NCBI GenBank assembly: GCA_004297395.1 | Contig: SCUO01000066.1 | Location: 1 to 51,416 of the forward strand | Direction: 5' to 3' | Source of the DNA: Chloroflexota bacterium | GTDB taxonomy: Bacteria > Chloroflexota > Limnocylindria > Limnocylindrales > CSP1-4 | DNA length: 51,416 bases | Part shown: piece by piece, positions 16,820-23,715 of the stretch | Layout of the letters: each line of letters opens with the position of its first letter | Numbering within the stretch: the stretch's first letter is position 1 | Made by a program: the position numbers and the translations under genes | The notes under the pieces: model-generated | What the model was told of the DNA's origin: nothing | What the model saw: only the letters and a program-made list of their open reading frames with translations | The model's database searches: none

Positions 16820-17007
16820 CTGAACGTTGCACTCCCTTCGAGTGGCCTGATCGCCCGATCACGGTCCGGGCGATCGACCTGCGATCCACTCTGGGAGGTG
16901 GGCATGGAGAAGGTGTGAAGGTGTGACGAAGACGAGGTGGAGGTCCGGCGGGCGCCACGTGAACCCGGATTCCGCACCCCGGATCGGCGCCGCGGTATCG
17001 TCCGGGT

Positions 17008-17373
17008 GTGGCAGACCCGGATCCCGAGACGACCGCCCCGACGATCGACGACGTCCCCGACCGGGGGCGTTACGAGGCCCGCCTGGCCGGCGCCCTGGCC
17101 GGGTTCCTCGAATACCGCATGGTCGGAACGAGGCGGATCCTGCTCCACACGGAGGTTGATGACGCCTTCGCCGGCCGTGGGGTCGGGACCGCGCTGGCCC
17201 GCTACTCGCTCGAGGCGGCGCGGATGACCGGTACCCGGGTCACGGTGAGATGCCCGTTCATCAGGGCCTGGCTGGCCCGCCACCCCGAATACGAGGCGAG
17301 CGTCACGACCGAGCCCGGTCGGCAACGCCGCAACGTCCGAGCGACCGCCGAACGACCGCCGAACGACCGCTGA
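17008..17373 (+). CDS. YjdJ-type GCN5-related N-acetyltransferase
   Basis: A 121-residue minimal GNAT. It has HTEVDDAFAGRGVGTALA with the R-x-x-G-x-G/A acetyl-CoA loop, a helix, and the family-specific VRCPFIRAWLARHPEYEASV. Members of this group are unusually short and lack the N-terminal GNAT helices; their acceptors are unknown. GTG 17008 has a TATCGT hexamer 6 bases upstream and no Shine-Dalgarno, again fitting a leaderless mRNA. The last ten residues (ATAERPPNDR) are encoded by an 11-bp tandem repeat that continues past the stop, so the natural C terminus may have been replaced by repeat growth. Confidence 0.85.
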   Translation: MADPDPETTAPTIDDVPDRGRYEARLAGALAGFLEYRMVGTRRILLHTEVDDAFAGRGVGTALARYSLEAARMTGTRVTVRCPFIRAWLARHPEYEASVTTEPGRQRRNVRATAERPPNDR

Positions 17374-17404
17374 ACGACCGCTGAACGACCGCTGAGCGGC
17401 CGGC
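17339..17404. repeat. 11-bp tandem repeat, about five clean copies
   Basis: Units of 11 bases (GAACGACCGCY) start at 17339, 17350, 17361, 17372 and 17383, with a degenerate sixth at 17394. The first unit has one mismatch (GAGCG). The array spans the 3' end and stop codon of the acetyltransferase gene. An 11-base period is not a multiple of three, so each added copy shifts the reading frame. Confidence 0.9.
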
Positions 17405-17593
17405 GGCGTGGCCGGTGGTGCGCCCGTGCACCGCGAACTTCGAGCCCTCCACGCTCCGAGGGGCCGTTCGGACCCACCACGAGGGGCCGCGTGGCATCTC
17501 GCTGATACCCGGGACCGTGGGGAGACTCGGGCTGTGGGCAACCCCGGTGCGAACCTCCGGGCCCGGCCTGCGTACCCGAGCGACCAAGCGCCC

Positions 17594-20095
17594 ATGAGCT
17601 CGATGCCAGCGTCCCCCGCGTCCCCCCTGGTCCGTACCAGGTCCGGCGCCGCATCGCCCACGTCAACGCGTCGCCCCGTCCCGCCCCCGATGAACGACGC
17701 CAGCGATCGCTTCCGCCTCCTCGCCGAACGCAGTCAGGACGTCGTGTATCGCTTCCGGCTGGAGCTCCCGATCGGCTTCGACTACGTCAGCCCGGCGGTC
17801 CTCGATCTCCTCGGCTGGACCCCCGAGGAGCTGTACGCCAATCCCGAGCTTGTCTACCAGTTCGTGTTCCCCGAGGATGCCAGGCGCGTCAGCCAGATGT
17901 TCGCCGGCGAGTGGACGGGTGGTGACGTCACCGTGATGCGCTGGCGGCGCCGCGATGGGACCCCGATCTGGACCGAGCAGCGCTGGACGCCGATCATCGA
18001 GGACGGGCAGACGGTCGCGGTCGAGGGCACGGCCCGCGACATCACCGAGCGGATCGACGCTCACGAGCGCCTGCGCCGCTCGGAGGAGCGACTCCGGGTG
18101 ATGCTCGAGCGGGTCGACATGCTGGCCGTTGCCATTGACCGCGACGGCATGATCACCTTCGCCAACCCGCGGCTGTGCCAGCTGACCGGGCAGACCTCGG
18201 AGGAGCTCCTCGGGCGCGACTGGTACGAGACGTGTGTCCCGGAGGCGGAGCGCGCGATCGCCCGCAGCCAGTGGTCGACCGTGTTCGACGCCGAGGCCCA
18301 GCCGTCACGGTTCGATACCGGCCTGGTCGTGGCCGGCGGCGGGACGCGCCGGATCAACTGGTCCCCCGCGCCGATCGTCGACGCCTCGGGCGCCGCGTCC
18401 GGATGCGTGGCCCTCGGCGACGACGTCACGGCCGGCCAGGAAGCCCGGGCCCTCGAGCGGCGGCTGTCGGCGGCGGTCGAGCAGACGGCCGAATCGGTCG
18501 TGATCGCCGACGTCGAAGGCCGGATCGTGTACGTCAACCCGGCCTTCGAGCGAGTCAGCGGCTATCGCCGCGAAGAGGTCATGGGCCAGACCCCGCGGAT
18601 CATCCAGAGCGGCCTCCAGGACGAGCGTTTCTACGAGGAGATGTGGACGACCCTGACCTCCGGAGACACCTGGACGGGCGAGCTGGTGAACCGCGCCAGG
18701 GACGGCCGGACGTACGTCGAGGAGGCGTCGATCACCCCGATCCGCGACGGCGCCGGGGCGATCACGAACTACGTCGCGGTGAAGCGCGATGTCACCCGCG
18801 AGCGGCAGATGGATGCGATCCTCGCCGCCTCCCGTGAGGAGCGCCTCCAGGTCGCCCGGCTGGTCGCCGGGTTCGAGCCGGCCGAGACGCCGGAGGCCAC
18901 CGGGGCGGCGATCGTCGCCGCGGTCCAGGCTCTGCCCGACATCGAGGCCGCCTGGCTCCTGACCTTCGACGTGAATGGCGCGGCGACGGTCATGGCCGCG
19001 ACACCCGCTCCTTTCCCGGCCAACCACATCGGCTGTCTCGTGCCCCTGGTGCGTGCCGCCGGGCTCCGGGCCGAGGCTGCCGGCGAGGCCTGGGCGGCGC
19101 CCCTGACGCGCCAGCCCGGTGAGGGGACGTTCTATGATGATTCGGTCAAAGCCGGCCTCACGGCAACCGCCGCGGCCCCAATCGGAAGCGGCGAGCCGAT
19201 CGCGCTGCTCCGGGTCGGGGCGAGCGGACCCGACGGCGCCGAGCGTCTGGAGCGCCACCTGCCGGCCCTCCAGGAGTTTGCCGCCGCCGCGCGCGCCCTT
19301 CTCGAGCCGGCCCTCCGGGCCCGTCAGCAGGCGTCGGTCTCGCGAACGCGGATCCTCGGCCTCATCGAGGAGGCGAGCTTCGCCCCCGTCTTCCAGCCGA
19401 TCGTCAACCTCGACGACGGCGCCACTGTCGGGTTCGAGGCGCTGACCCGATTCGCCGATGGGACCCGGCCGGATCTCGTCTTCGCCGAGGCGCGCGCGGT
19501 GGACCTCGGGCTGGACCTGGAGCTCGCCTGCCTGCGAGCCTCGATCGAGGCGGCCGAGGCCCTGCCCCCGGGTCCGTGGCTGAGCCTCAACCTCTCGCCG
19601 CGGGTGGTCCTCTCCAATGGCCGCCTCCACGCGGTCCTCGACCTGCGCTCACGGCCAACCGTCCTGGAGCTCACCGAGCACGAGCGGGTGGACGACTACG
19701 CGGCCCTCCGGTCGGCCATCGTCAAGCTCGGACCGGACCTCCGGATCGCGGTCGACGACGCCGGCGCCGGGGTGGCCAACTTCAGCCATCTCGTCGAGCT
19801 CCGGCCGGACTTCGTCAAGATCGACATCGGCCTCGTCCGCGGTGTCAATGCCGACCTCACTCGCCAGGCCCTCGTCGTCGGTCTCCGCCACTTCGCCCAG
19901 GCGACCGATCGCGACGTCATCGCCGAGGGCATCGAAACCGAGGCTGAGCGCCGAACGCTCCAGGCCCTCGGCGTCAATCTCGGCCAGGGCTTCCTGTTCG
20001 GTCAGCCGGCCCCGGCCAGCCACTGGAGCGTCGATCTCGACGCCGGCCCGGCCCGCGCGACACAGACGAGTCCTCGGGCCGCGATTCGGGCCTGA
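17594..20095 (+). CDS. PAS-PAS-PAS-GAF-EAL c-di-GMP phosphodiesterase
   Basis: Cytoplasmic signalling protein of about 833 residues. Three PAS domains follow one another (about 37-155, 160-285, 290-410), the third ending in a clear PAC motif (VEEASITPIRDGAGAITNYVAVKRDVT). A GAF-like domain occupies about 430-580 and an EAL domain about 590-820. EAL hallmarks: GFEALTRF, SLNLSP, LELTEHE, AVDDAGAG in place of the usual DDFGTG, FVKIDIGL, AEGIET and GQGFLFGQP. Metal- and substrate-binding acidic residues appear intact, so it should hydrolyse c-di-GMP; there is no GGDEF. ATG 17594 is chosen, but ATG 17690 (MNDASDRFRLLAERSQD), right before PAS1, is equally possible. The 220 bases upstream hold the 11-bp repeat array and no other gene. 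Confidence 0.88.
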   Translation: MSSMPASPASPLVRTRSGAASPTSTRRPVPPPMNDASDRFRLLAERSQDVVYRFRLELPIGFDYVSPAVLDLLGWTPEELYANPELVYQFVFPEDARRVSQMFAGEWTGGDVTVMRWRRRDGTPIWTEQRWTPIIEDGQTVAVEGTARDITERIDAHERLRRSEERLRVMLERVDMLAVAIDRDGMITFANPRLCQLTGQTSEELLGRDWYETCVPEAERAIARSQWSTVFDAEAQPSRFDTGLVVAGGGTRRINWSPAPIVDASGAASGCVALGDDVTAGQEARALERRLSAAVEQTAESVVIADVEGRIVYVNPAFERVSGYRREEVMGQTPRIIQSGLQDERFYEEMWTTLTSGDTWTGELVNRARDGRTYVEEASITPIRDGAGAITNYVAVKRDVTRERQMDAILAASREERLQVARLVAGFEPAETPEATGAAIVAAVQALPDIEAAWLLTFDVNGAATVMAATPAPFPANHIGCLVPLVRAAGLRAEAAGEAWAAPLTRQPGEGTFYDDSVKAGLTATAAAPIGSGEPIALLRVGASGPDGAERLERHLPALQEFAAAARALLEPALRARQQASVSRTRILGLIEEASFAPVFQPIVNLDDGATVGFEALTRFADGTRPDLVFAEARAVDLGLDLELACLRASIEAAEALPPGPWLSLNLSPRVVLSNGRLHAVLDLRSRPTVLELTEHERVDDYAALRSAIVKLGPDLRIAVDDAGAGVANFSHLVELRPDFVKIDIGLVRGVNADLTRQALVVGLRHFAQATDRDVIAEGIETEAERRTLQALGVNLGQGFLFGQPAPASHWSVDLDAGPARATQTSPRAAIRA

Positions 20096-20143
20096 TCAAG
20101 CCCGCGGCCCTGCCACCGGCGCGTCGCGACGGATCCTACCGGC

Positions 20144-20953
20144 TCAACCCGGCTGGCCGGCGCCGGCGAGATCCAGGCCTTGACCCCGCCGACCGAGCCG
20201 CACGGCGACGAGCACCCCGAGGGCGGCCAGGACGAGGACCGTTGCCGCCGCGATCGCGGCGTCGAGGTCGCCGCCGCCGAACTCTCCGTACACCACGAGC
20301 GGGAGCGTCTGCGTCCGGCCCGCGACATTGCCGGCGAACAGGATGGTCGCCCCGAACTCGCCCAGCGAGCGGGCCCAGCTCATGACCAGCCCGGCGGCCA
20401 GGGCCGGGGCGGCCAGCGGCGCCATGACGTGCCGGAAGACGCCCGCCTCCGACGCCCCGTCGACGCGGGCCGCGTCCTCGAGGTCACGGGACACCCCGGC
20501 GATCCCGGCCCGCGCCGCCCGGACGTAGAACGGGGCCGCCACGAAGACCTGGGCGAGGATGACGGCCACGACCGTGAACGGGATCGCCAGGCCGGCCGCG
20601 TCGAGCGATTCGCCGAGCAGGCCGCGGCGGCCGAAGACGAGGAGCAGGGCCAGGCCGGCCACCGACGGCGGCAGGACGAGCGGCAGGTCGACGACGGTTT
20701 CCACGAGCCCGGAGCCGCGAAACCGGCGGCGGGCCAGGAGGAAGGCGAGGGGCGTCCCGAACAGGACGATGACCACGACGCTGACCCCGGTGGTCACGAG
20801 GCTCAGGCCCAGGGCCGACAGGACGACGGGCGAGCCGATGGCCCCGGCAAGCCCGCCGCCGGCCACGGCACGACCGAGCAGGGTCACCACCGGGAGCGCC
20901 AGGAAGGCGGCCAGGACCGCCGCCAGCGCGGCGACCCCGAGTCGGGCGGTCAC
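20144..20953 (-). CDS. modB: Molybdate ABC transporter permease
   Basis: Inner-membrane permease of 269 residues with five to six membrane helices. It has the EAA-type loop that docks the ATPase (DLEDAARVDGASEAGVFRHV, then PLAAPALAAG), and the ModB-typical PLVLPPSVAGLALLLVFG and SWARSLGEFGATILFAGN. The GTG start overlaps the modA stop in GTGA, so translation is coupled. It is the last gene of the operon: no ATPase gene (modC) follows, as the next gene converges after 48 bases. Confidence 0.93.
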   Translation of the reverse strand: MTARLGVAALAAVLAAFLALPVVTLLGRAVAGGGLAGAIGSPVVLSALGLSLVTTGVSVVVIVLFGTPLAFLLARRRFRGSGLVETVVDLPLVLPPSVAGLALLLVFGRRGLLGESLDAAGLAIPFTVVAVILAQVFVAAPFYVRAARAGIAGVSRDLEDAARVDGASEAGVFRHVMAPLAAPALAAGLVMSWARSLGEFGATILFAGNVAGRTQTLPLVVYGEFGGGDLDAAIAAATVLVLAALGVLVAVRLGRRGQGLDLAGAGQPG

Positions 20954-21816
20954 GGCGCGGCGACGAAGCCGAACGTCGCGAGGATGGCCGCCCCGTCGGG
21001 CCCGGCGATCCAGTCGAGGAAGGCGTGCCCTGCCGCCCGGTCGGTCGCGGCCCTTGAGACGATGCCGGCGTAGGTCGCGCTGACGTTGGCGGCGGCCGGG
21101 ATCGCGATCGTGGCGACGGTCGAGGCGCCGTGCGCATCGGAGGCGTACACGATCCCGGCATCGGCCTCGCCGAGGACCACCTTGGCGAGGACCGCGGCGA
21201 CGTTGTCCTCGCGGCTCACGACGTTGGCGGCGTAGGCCGACACGAGATCGGGTGGGGCGCCCGGCAGCGCCGCCAGGTTGTCGAGGAGGATGGCCGCATA
21301 GCCGGAGATCGGGACCGCTTCGCCGGCTGCGACGACCTTGAGCGTGGGTCGGCCCAGGTCGAACGCCGAGGCCAGCCCGGCCGGATTCGCGGCCGGTGTG
21401 ACGATCGCCAGCGAGTTGCCGGCGAAGGCCACGACCTCGCCGTCGACGAGCCCGCCCGCGGCGAGCGCCTCGGGGTTCAGCGTGTCGGCCGACAGGAAGA
21501 CGTCGGCCCTGGCGCCCTGCTCGATCTGGGTCCGCAGGGCCGCGGAGGAATCGGTGGCAATCACGACCGTCGTGCCGGTGGTCTGGCGATACGCCGCACC
21601 GGCAGCCTCGAGCGCATCAGCCAGCGACGCCGCGCCGAAGACCGTGATCGAAGCCGGTGCCGGGCTGGCCGAGCCGCCACAGGTGGCGAGCAGGGCGGCG
21701 ATGGCCCCGATTGCGGCGAGTGTCGCCACCGCCCTCCGGCGGCGGCCTCGACCCCGGTGCCCTGTGCCGGAACCATGCCCGAACGCGAGCCCGAGCCTCA
21801 GGCCCGAGCGGCTCAC
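20950..21816 (-). CDS. modA: Molybdate-binding lipoprotein
   Basis: Periplasmic-type binding protein (288 residues) that captures molybdate or tungstate. It has a basic N terminus, a hydrophobic segment and a lipobox ending LLATC (Cys46), so it should be a lipoprotein. ModA features: FGAASLADALEAAG, TDSSAALRTQIEQGARADVFLSAD, a PISGYAA segment and GIVYASDA. The GTG start overlaps the upstream regulator stop by 4 bases. The order regulator-modA-modB with overlaps indicates one operon. Confidence 0.93.
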   Translation of the reverse strand: MSRSGLRLGLAFGHGSGTGHRGRGRRRRAVATLAAIGAIAALLATCGGSASPAPASITVFGAASLADALEAAGAAYRQTTGTTVVIATDSSAALRTQIEQGARADVFLSADTLNPEALAAGGLVDGEVVAFAGNSLAIVTPAANPAGLASAFDLGRPTLKVVAAGEAVPISGYAAILLDNLAALPGAPPDLVSAYAANVVSREDNVAAVLAKVVLGEADAGIVYASDAHGASTVATIAIPAAANVSATYAGIVSRAATDRAAGHAFLDWIAGPDGAAILATFGFVAAP

Positions 21817-22247
21817 CGCGGGGCTTCGACGATCACGTTCGTGGCCTTCACGACACAGACCGCCGGGTCGCCGACCTTCAGGTCCATCTCCCGGACGGCC
21901 TCGGCCGTCATGAGGCTGACGATCCGGTGGGGCCCGGCCAGGACCTCCACGACCGCCGCCACTCGGTCGGCCTCGATCCGTGTCACCACGCCGCTGAAGT
22001 GGTTGCGGGCGGATTGTGTGGCGGCCCGGGGATCGGGGTTGGCGCGGCGGCGCTCGGCCAGGAGGCGGACCACCTCCTCGATCGGGACGAGTCGCTGGCG
22101 GCCACCCGAGCGGACGACGGTCAGGCGCCCCTCGACCTCCCAGCGCCGCAGGGTCTCAACGGTCACGCCCAGCATCTCGGCGGCATCGCCGGCCCGGACG
22201 GTCCGGCCCACAGGCGCCGACGCGGGCTCGCGGTGAATCATACTCAT
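21813..22247 (-). CDS. MerR-like HTH plus TOBE molybdate-responsive regulator
   Basis: A 144-residue protein with an excisionase/MerR-type helix-turn-helix (VRAGDAAEMLGVTVETLRRW, about 17-45) followed by a single TOBE (Mop) domain (about 80-143: NHFSGVVTRIEADRVAAVVE, SLMTAEAVREMDLKVGD, VVKATNVIVE). TOBE domains bind oxyanions such as molybdate. This is a compact alternative to E. coli ModE. As first gene of the mod operon, with a perfect palindrome touching its start codon, it probably autoregulates the operon in response to molybdate; that is inference. ATG 22247 is used, ATG 22241 is also possible. Confidence 0.85.
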   Translation of the reverse strand: MSMIHREPASAPVGRTVRAGDAAEMLGVTVETLRRWEVEGRLTVVRSGGRQRLVPIEEVVRLLAERRRANPDPRAATQSARNHFSGVVTRIEADRVAAVVEVLAGPHRIVSLMTAEAVREMDLKVGDPAVCVVKATNVIVEAPR

Positions 22248-22290
22248 AGCCAGATATGATCGACGAATCTGGCTCTGATATCAAGATATC
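22248..22290. promoter_or_regulatory. Promoter/operator of the mod operon
   Basis: Unusually A/T-rich for this genome. AGCCAGAT (22248-22255) and ATCTGGCT (22267-22274) form a perfect 8-bp inverted repeat with an 11-base spacer, beginning at the base next to the regulator ATG. Upstream are two GATATC palindromes (22277-22282, 22285-22290). On the minus strand TTGATA (22284-22279) could be a -35 box. A protein bound at the inverted repeat would cover the start site. Confidence 0.6.
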
Positions 22291-22313
22291 GAGTGGTTCG
22301 CGCCCCGACAGGC

Positions 22314-22670
22314 TCAGGAGCCGAGCTGCTCCTGCTCCTCGGTGCCCGACGGTGCTGCCGGGGCGCCTGGTCGGATCGGTTCAAGATCGATCGTCCGCGC
22401 GCGGCGCGTCCGCCCGGCCTCGGTCCGGACCATCGCCGACGAGATCACGCCGCTCGCGACAGATTCGACGACGGCTGTCTCGCCGGCGTAGAGGCCGCTC
22501 AGGATCCGGACCTTCTCGCCGAGGCGGATGGACGCCCGGCCGGCGGCCGCGGCCAGGTTGATCGAGACCGTCCGCCCGGCGGGGTTGCGTGGATCCGTCG
22601 CCCCGAGGACCGGCGGCGGACCCTTCGTGGCGGTCTTGGCCGGCGGGTAGGTGACCTTGCGGCGCCGCAC
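22314..22670 (-). CDS. Small KOW-like protein
   Basis: A 118-residue protein, basic at its N terminus (MRRRKVTYPPAKT). Residues 50-90 carry a KOW-like pattern, VRILSGLYAGETAVVE, as in ribosomal L24 or NusG C-terminal domains, followed by VRTEAGRTRRARTIDLEPI. It is not L24 itself. The start is a GTG 3 bases after the stop of the upstream small gene, so translation may be coupled. Possibly an RNA- or ribosome-binding accessory protein; function unknown. Confidence 0.6.
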   Translation of the reverse strand: MRRRKVTYPPAKTATKGPPPVLGATDPRNPAGRTVSINLAAAAGRASIRLGEKVRILSGLYAGETAVVESVASGVISSAMVRTEAGRTRRARTIDLEPIRPGAPAAPSGTEEQEQLGS

Positions 22671-22673
22671 CGC

Positions 22674-22931
22674 CTAGGACCGTCGACGCGAGGTCGCGTC
22701 GTCCTTCTTGGGCTTCGGCTCGCGGCCGGGGCGCGGCGGTCGGGGGGCCGTGCCCGGAGCCATGTCCGGCTGGCGGACCCACGGTCCGCGCTCCTTGGCT
22801 GCCTTGACCACGGCGGCGAACTCGGCGGCGATCGGGGCCGGGATGCTGCCCTGCCACGCGCGCTCGATCTCCTGGACCCGGACCGTCTCGTCGGCGCGGC
22901 GCTGCCGCTCGAACTTGGAGTGCTTCGTCAT
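22674..22931 (-). CDS. Small basic hypothetical protein
   Basis: An 85-residue protein with an N-terminal helix (MTKHSKFERQRRADETVRVQ), a middle region with IPAPIAAEFAAVVKAAKERG, and a disordered Pro/Arg/Lys-rich tail. GAGGGA lies just upstream of the ATG. It is followed after 3 bases by the KOW-like gene, so the two form a bicistronic unit. No known domain recognised. High third-position GC supports coding. Confidence 0.55.
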   Translation of the reverse strand: MTKHSKFERQRRADETVRVQEIERAWQGSIPAPIAAEFAAVVKAAKERGPWVRQPDMAPGTAPRPPRPGREPKPKKDDATSRRRS

Positions 22932-22989
22932 CGTCCCTCGCTCGGTGTCGTCCCCGGGGTCGGGGCGTCCCGCTGATCGTACGCGCCTT

Positions 22990-23030
22990 CCGGCTCGGGC
23001 GTCCGCGCGACCCGGCTCGGGTGTCCGCGC
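22990..23030. repeat. 19-bp direct repeat in divergent intergenic region
   Basis: Two 19-base copies (22990-23008 and 23012-23030) differ at one base and are spaced 22 bases start to start, two helical turns. They lie between the small-protein pair (minus) and the PF06684 gene (plus), where regulator sites would be expected. A TAGACT -10-like hexamer sits at 23076-23081. Confidence 0.8.
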
Positions 23031-23114
23031 CGGCACGCTCCTGCGGTTCCACGAATCGCCGTCATCGCCGGCGGGTAGACTCGCGGGATCGAGGCAGCGA
23101 GCGAGGTGAGCACG

Positions 23115-23687
23115 ATGGCCGTGACGATCCGCAAGTGGGCGACCTTCGCCGAGGAGGTCCACCAGGAGGGCGGGAAGCCGCTCTCCCGGCCACTGCGCCG
23201 GGTCGCTGTGGCCGTCGTCGTGAAGAACCCCTATGCCGGTCGGAACCCCGACGACCTCAGCGAGCTCATCGACCTCGGCGAAGTCCTCGGCGACGAGCTC
23301 ATGCGGCGCTGCCAGGAGGCCCTCGGCACGGCGGTCGAGGCTTACGGCAAGGGCGGCATCGTGGGCGAGGCCGGCGAGCTCGAGCACGTCGCCGCTGTCC
23401 TCCATCCCAAGTTCGGGGCGCCCACCCGCAAGCGCGCCGGCGGTGTCTCCATCCTGCCCTCGGTGAAGAAGCGCGGCACGATGGGAGCCAACCTCGATAT
23501 CCCCGTGCATCACATCAAGGCGATGCTCGTTCGGAGCCACTTCGACGCCGTCACGATCAGCGTGCCCGATGCGCCGGCCAGCGACGAGCTCCTGCTTGCC
23601 CTCGCCGTGACCGACGGCGGCCGGCCCCACGCCCGGGTCGGTGGCCTGCGGGCCGAGGATGCCGTCGGCGAGGACGGCCTCCACTGA
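23115..23687 (+). CDS. Amino acid synthesis (PF06684) family protein
   Basis: A 190-residue soluble protein of the PF06684 (formerly DUF1185) family, named for amino acid synthesis but without an established reaction. Characteristic stretches: RRVAVAVVVKNPYAGRNPDD, VEAYGKGGIVGEAGELEHVA, ILPSVKKRGTMGANLDIPVH and FDAVTISVPDAPASDELLL. ATG 23115 has GAGGTGAG 4 bases upstream; a GTG three codons earlier is possible. It is the first gene of a five-gene cluster with an enamidase-like amidohydrolase, an LLM flavoprotein and a molybdenum hydroxylase; spacing to the next gene is 28 bases. In that setting it may act on a ring-cleavage or amide intermediate, which is inference. Confidence 0.85.
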   Translation: MAVTIRKWATFAEEVHQEGGKPLSRPLRRVAVAVVVKNPYAGRNPDDLSELIDLGEVLGDELMRRCQEALGTAVEAYGKGGIVGEAGELEHVAAVLHPKFGAPTRKRAGGVSILPSVKKRGTMGANLDIPVHHIKAMLVRSHFDAVTISVPDAPASDELLLALAVTDGGRPHARVGGLRAEDAVGEDGLH

Positions 23688-23715
23688 CCGGCGGGCGGCG
23701 GGACAGGGATCCTCG

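Noticed and set aside
20144..21816. modAB as a sulphate or tungstate system
   Set aside because: ModA motifs and the TOBE-containing regulator favour molybdate; tungstate cannot be excluded but sulphate-binding proteins are different.
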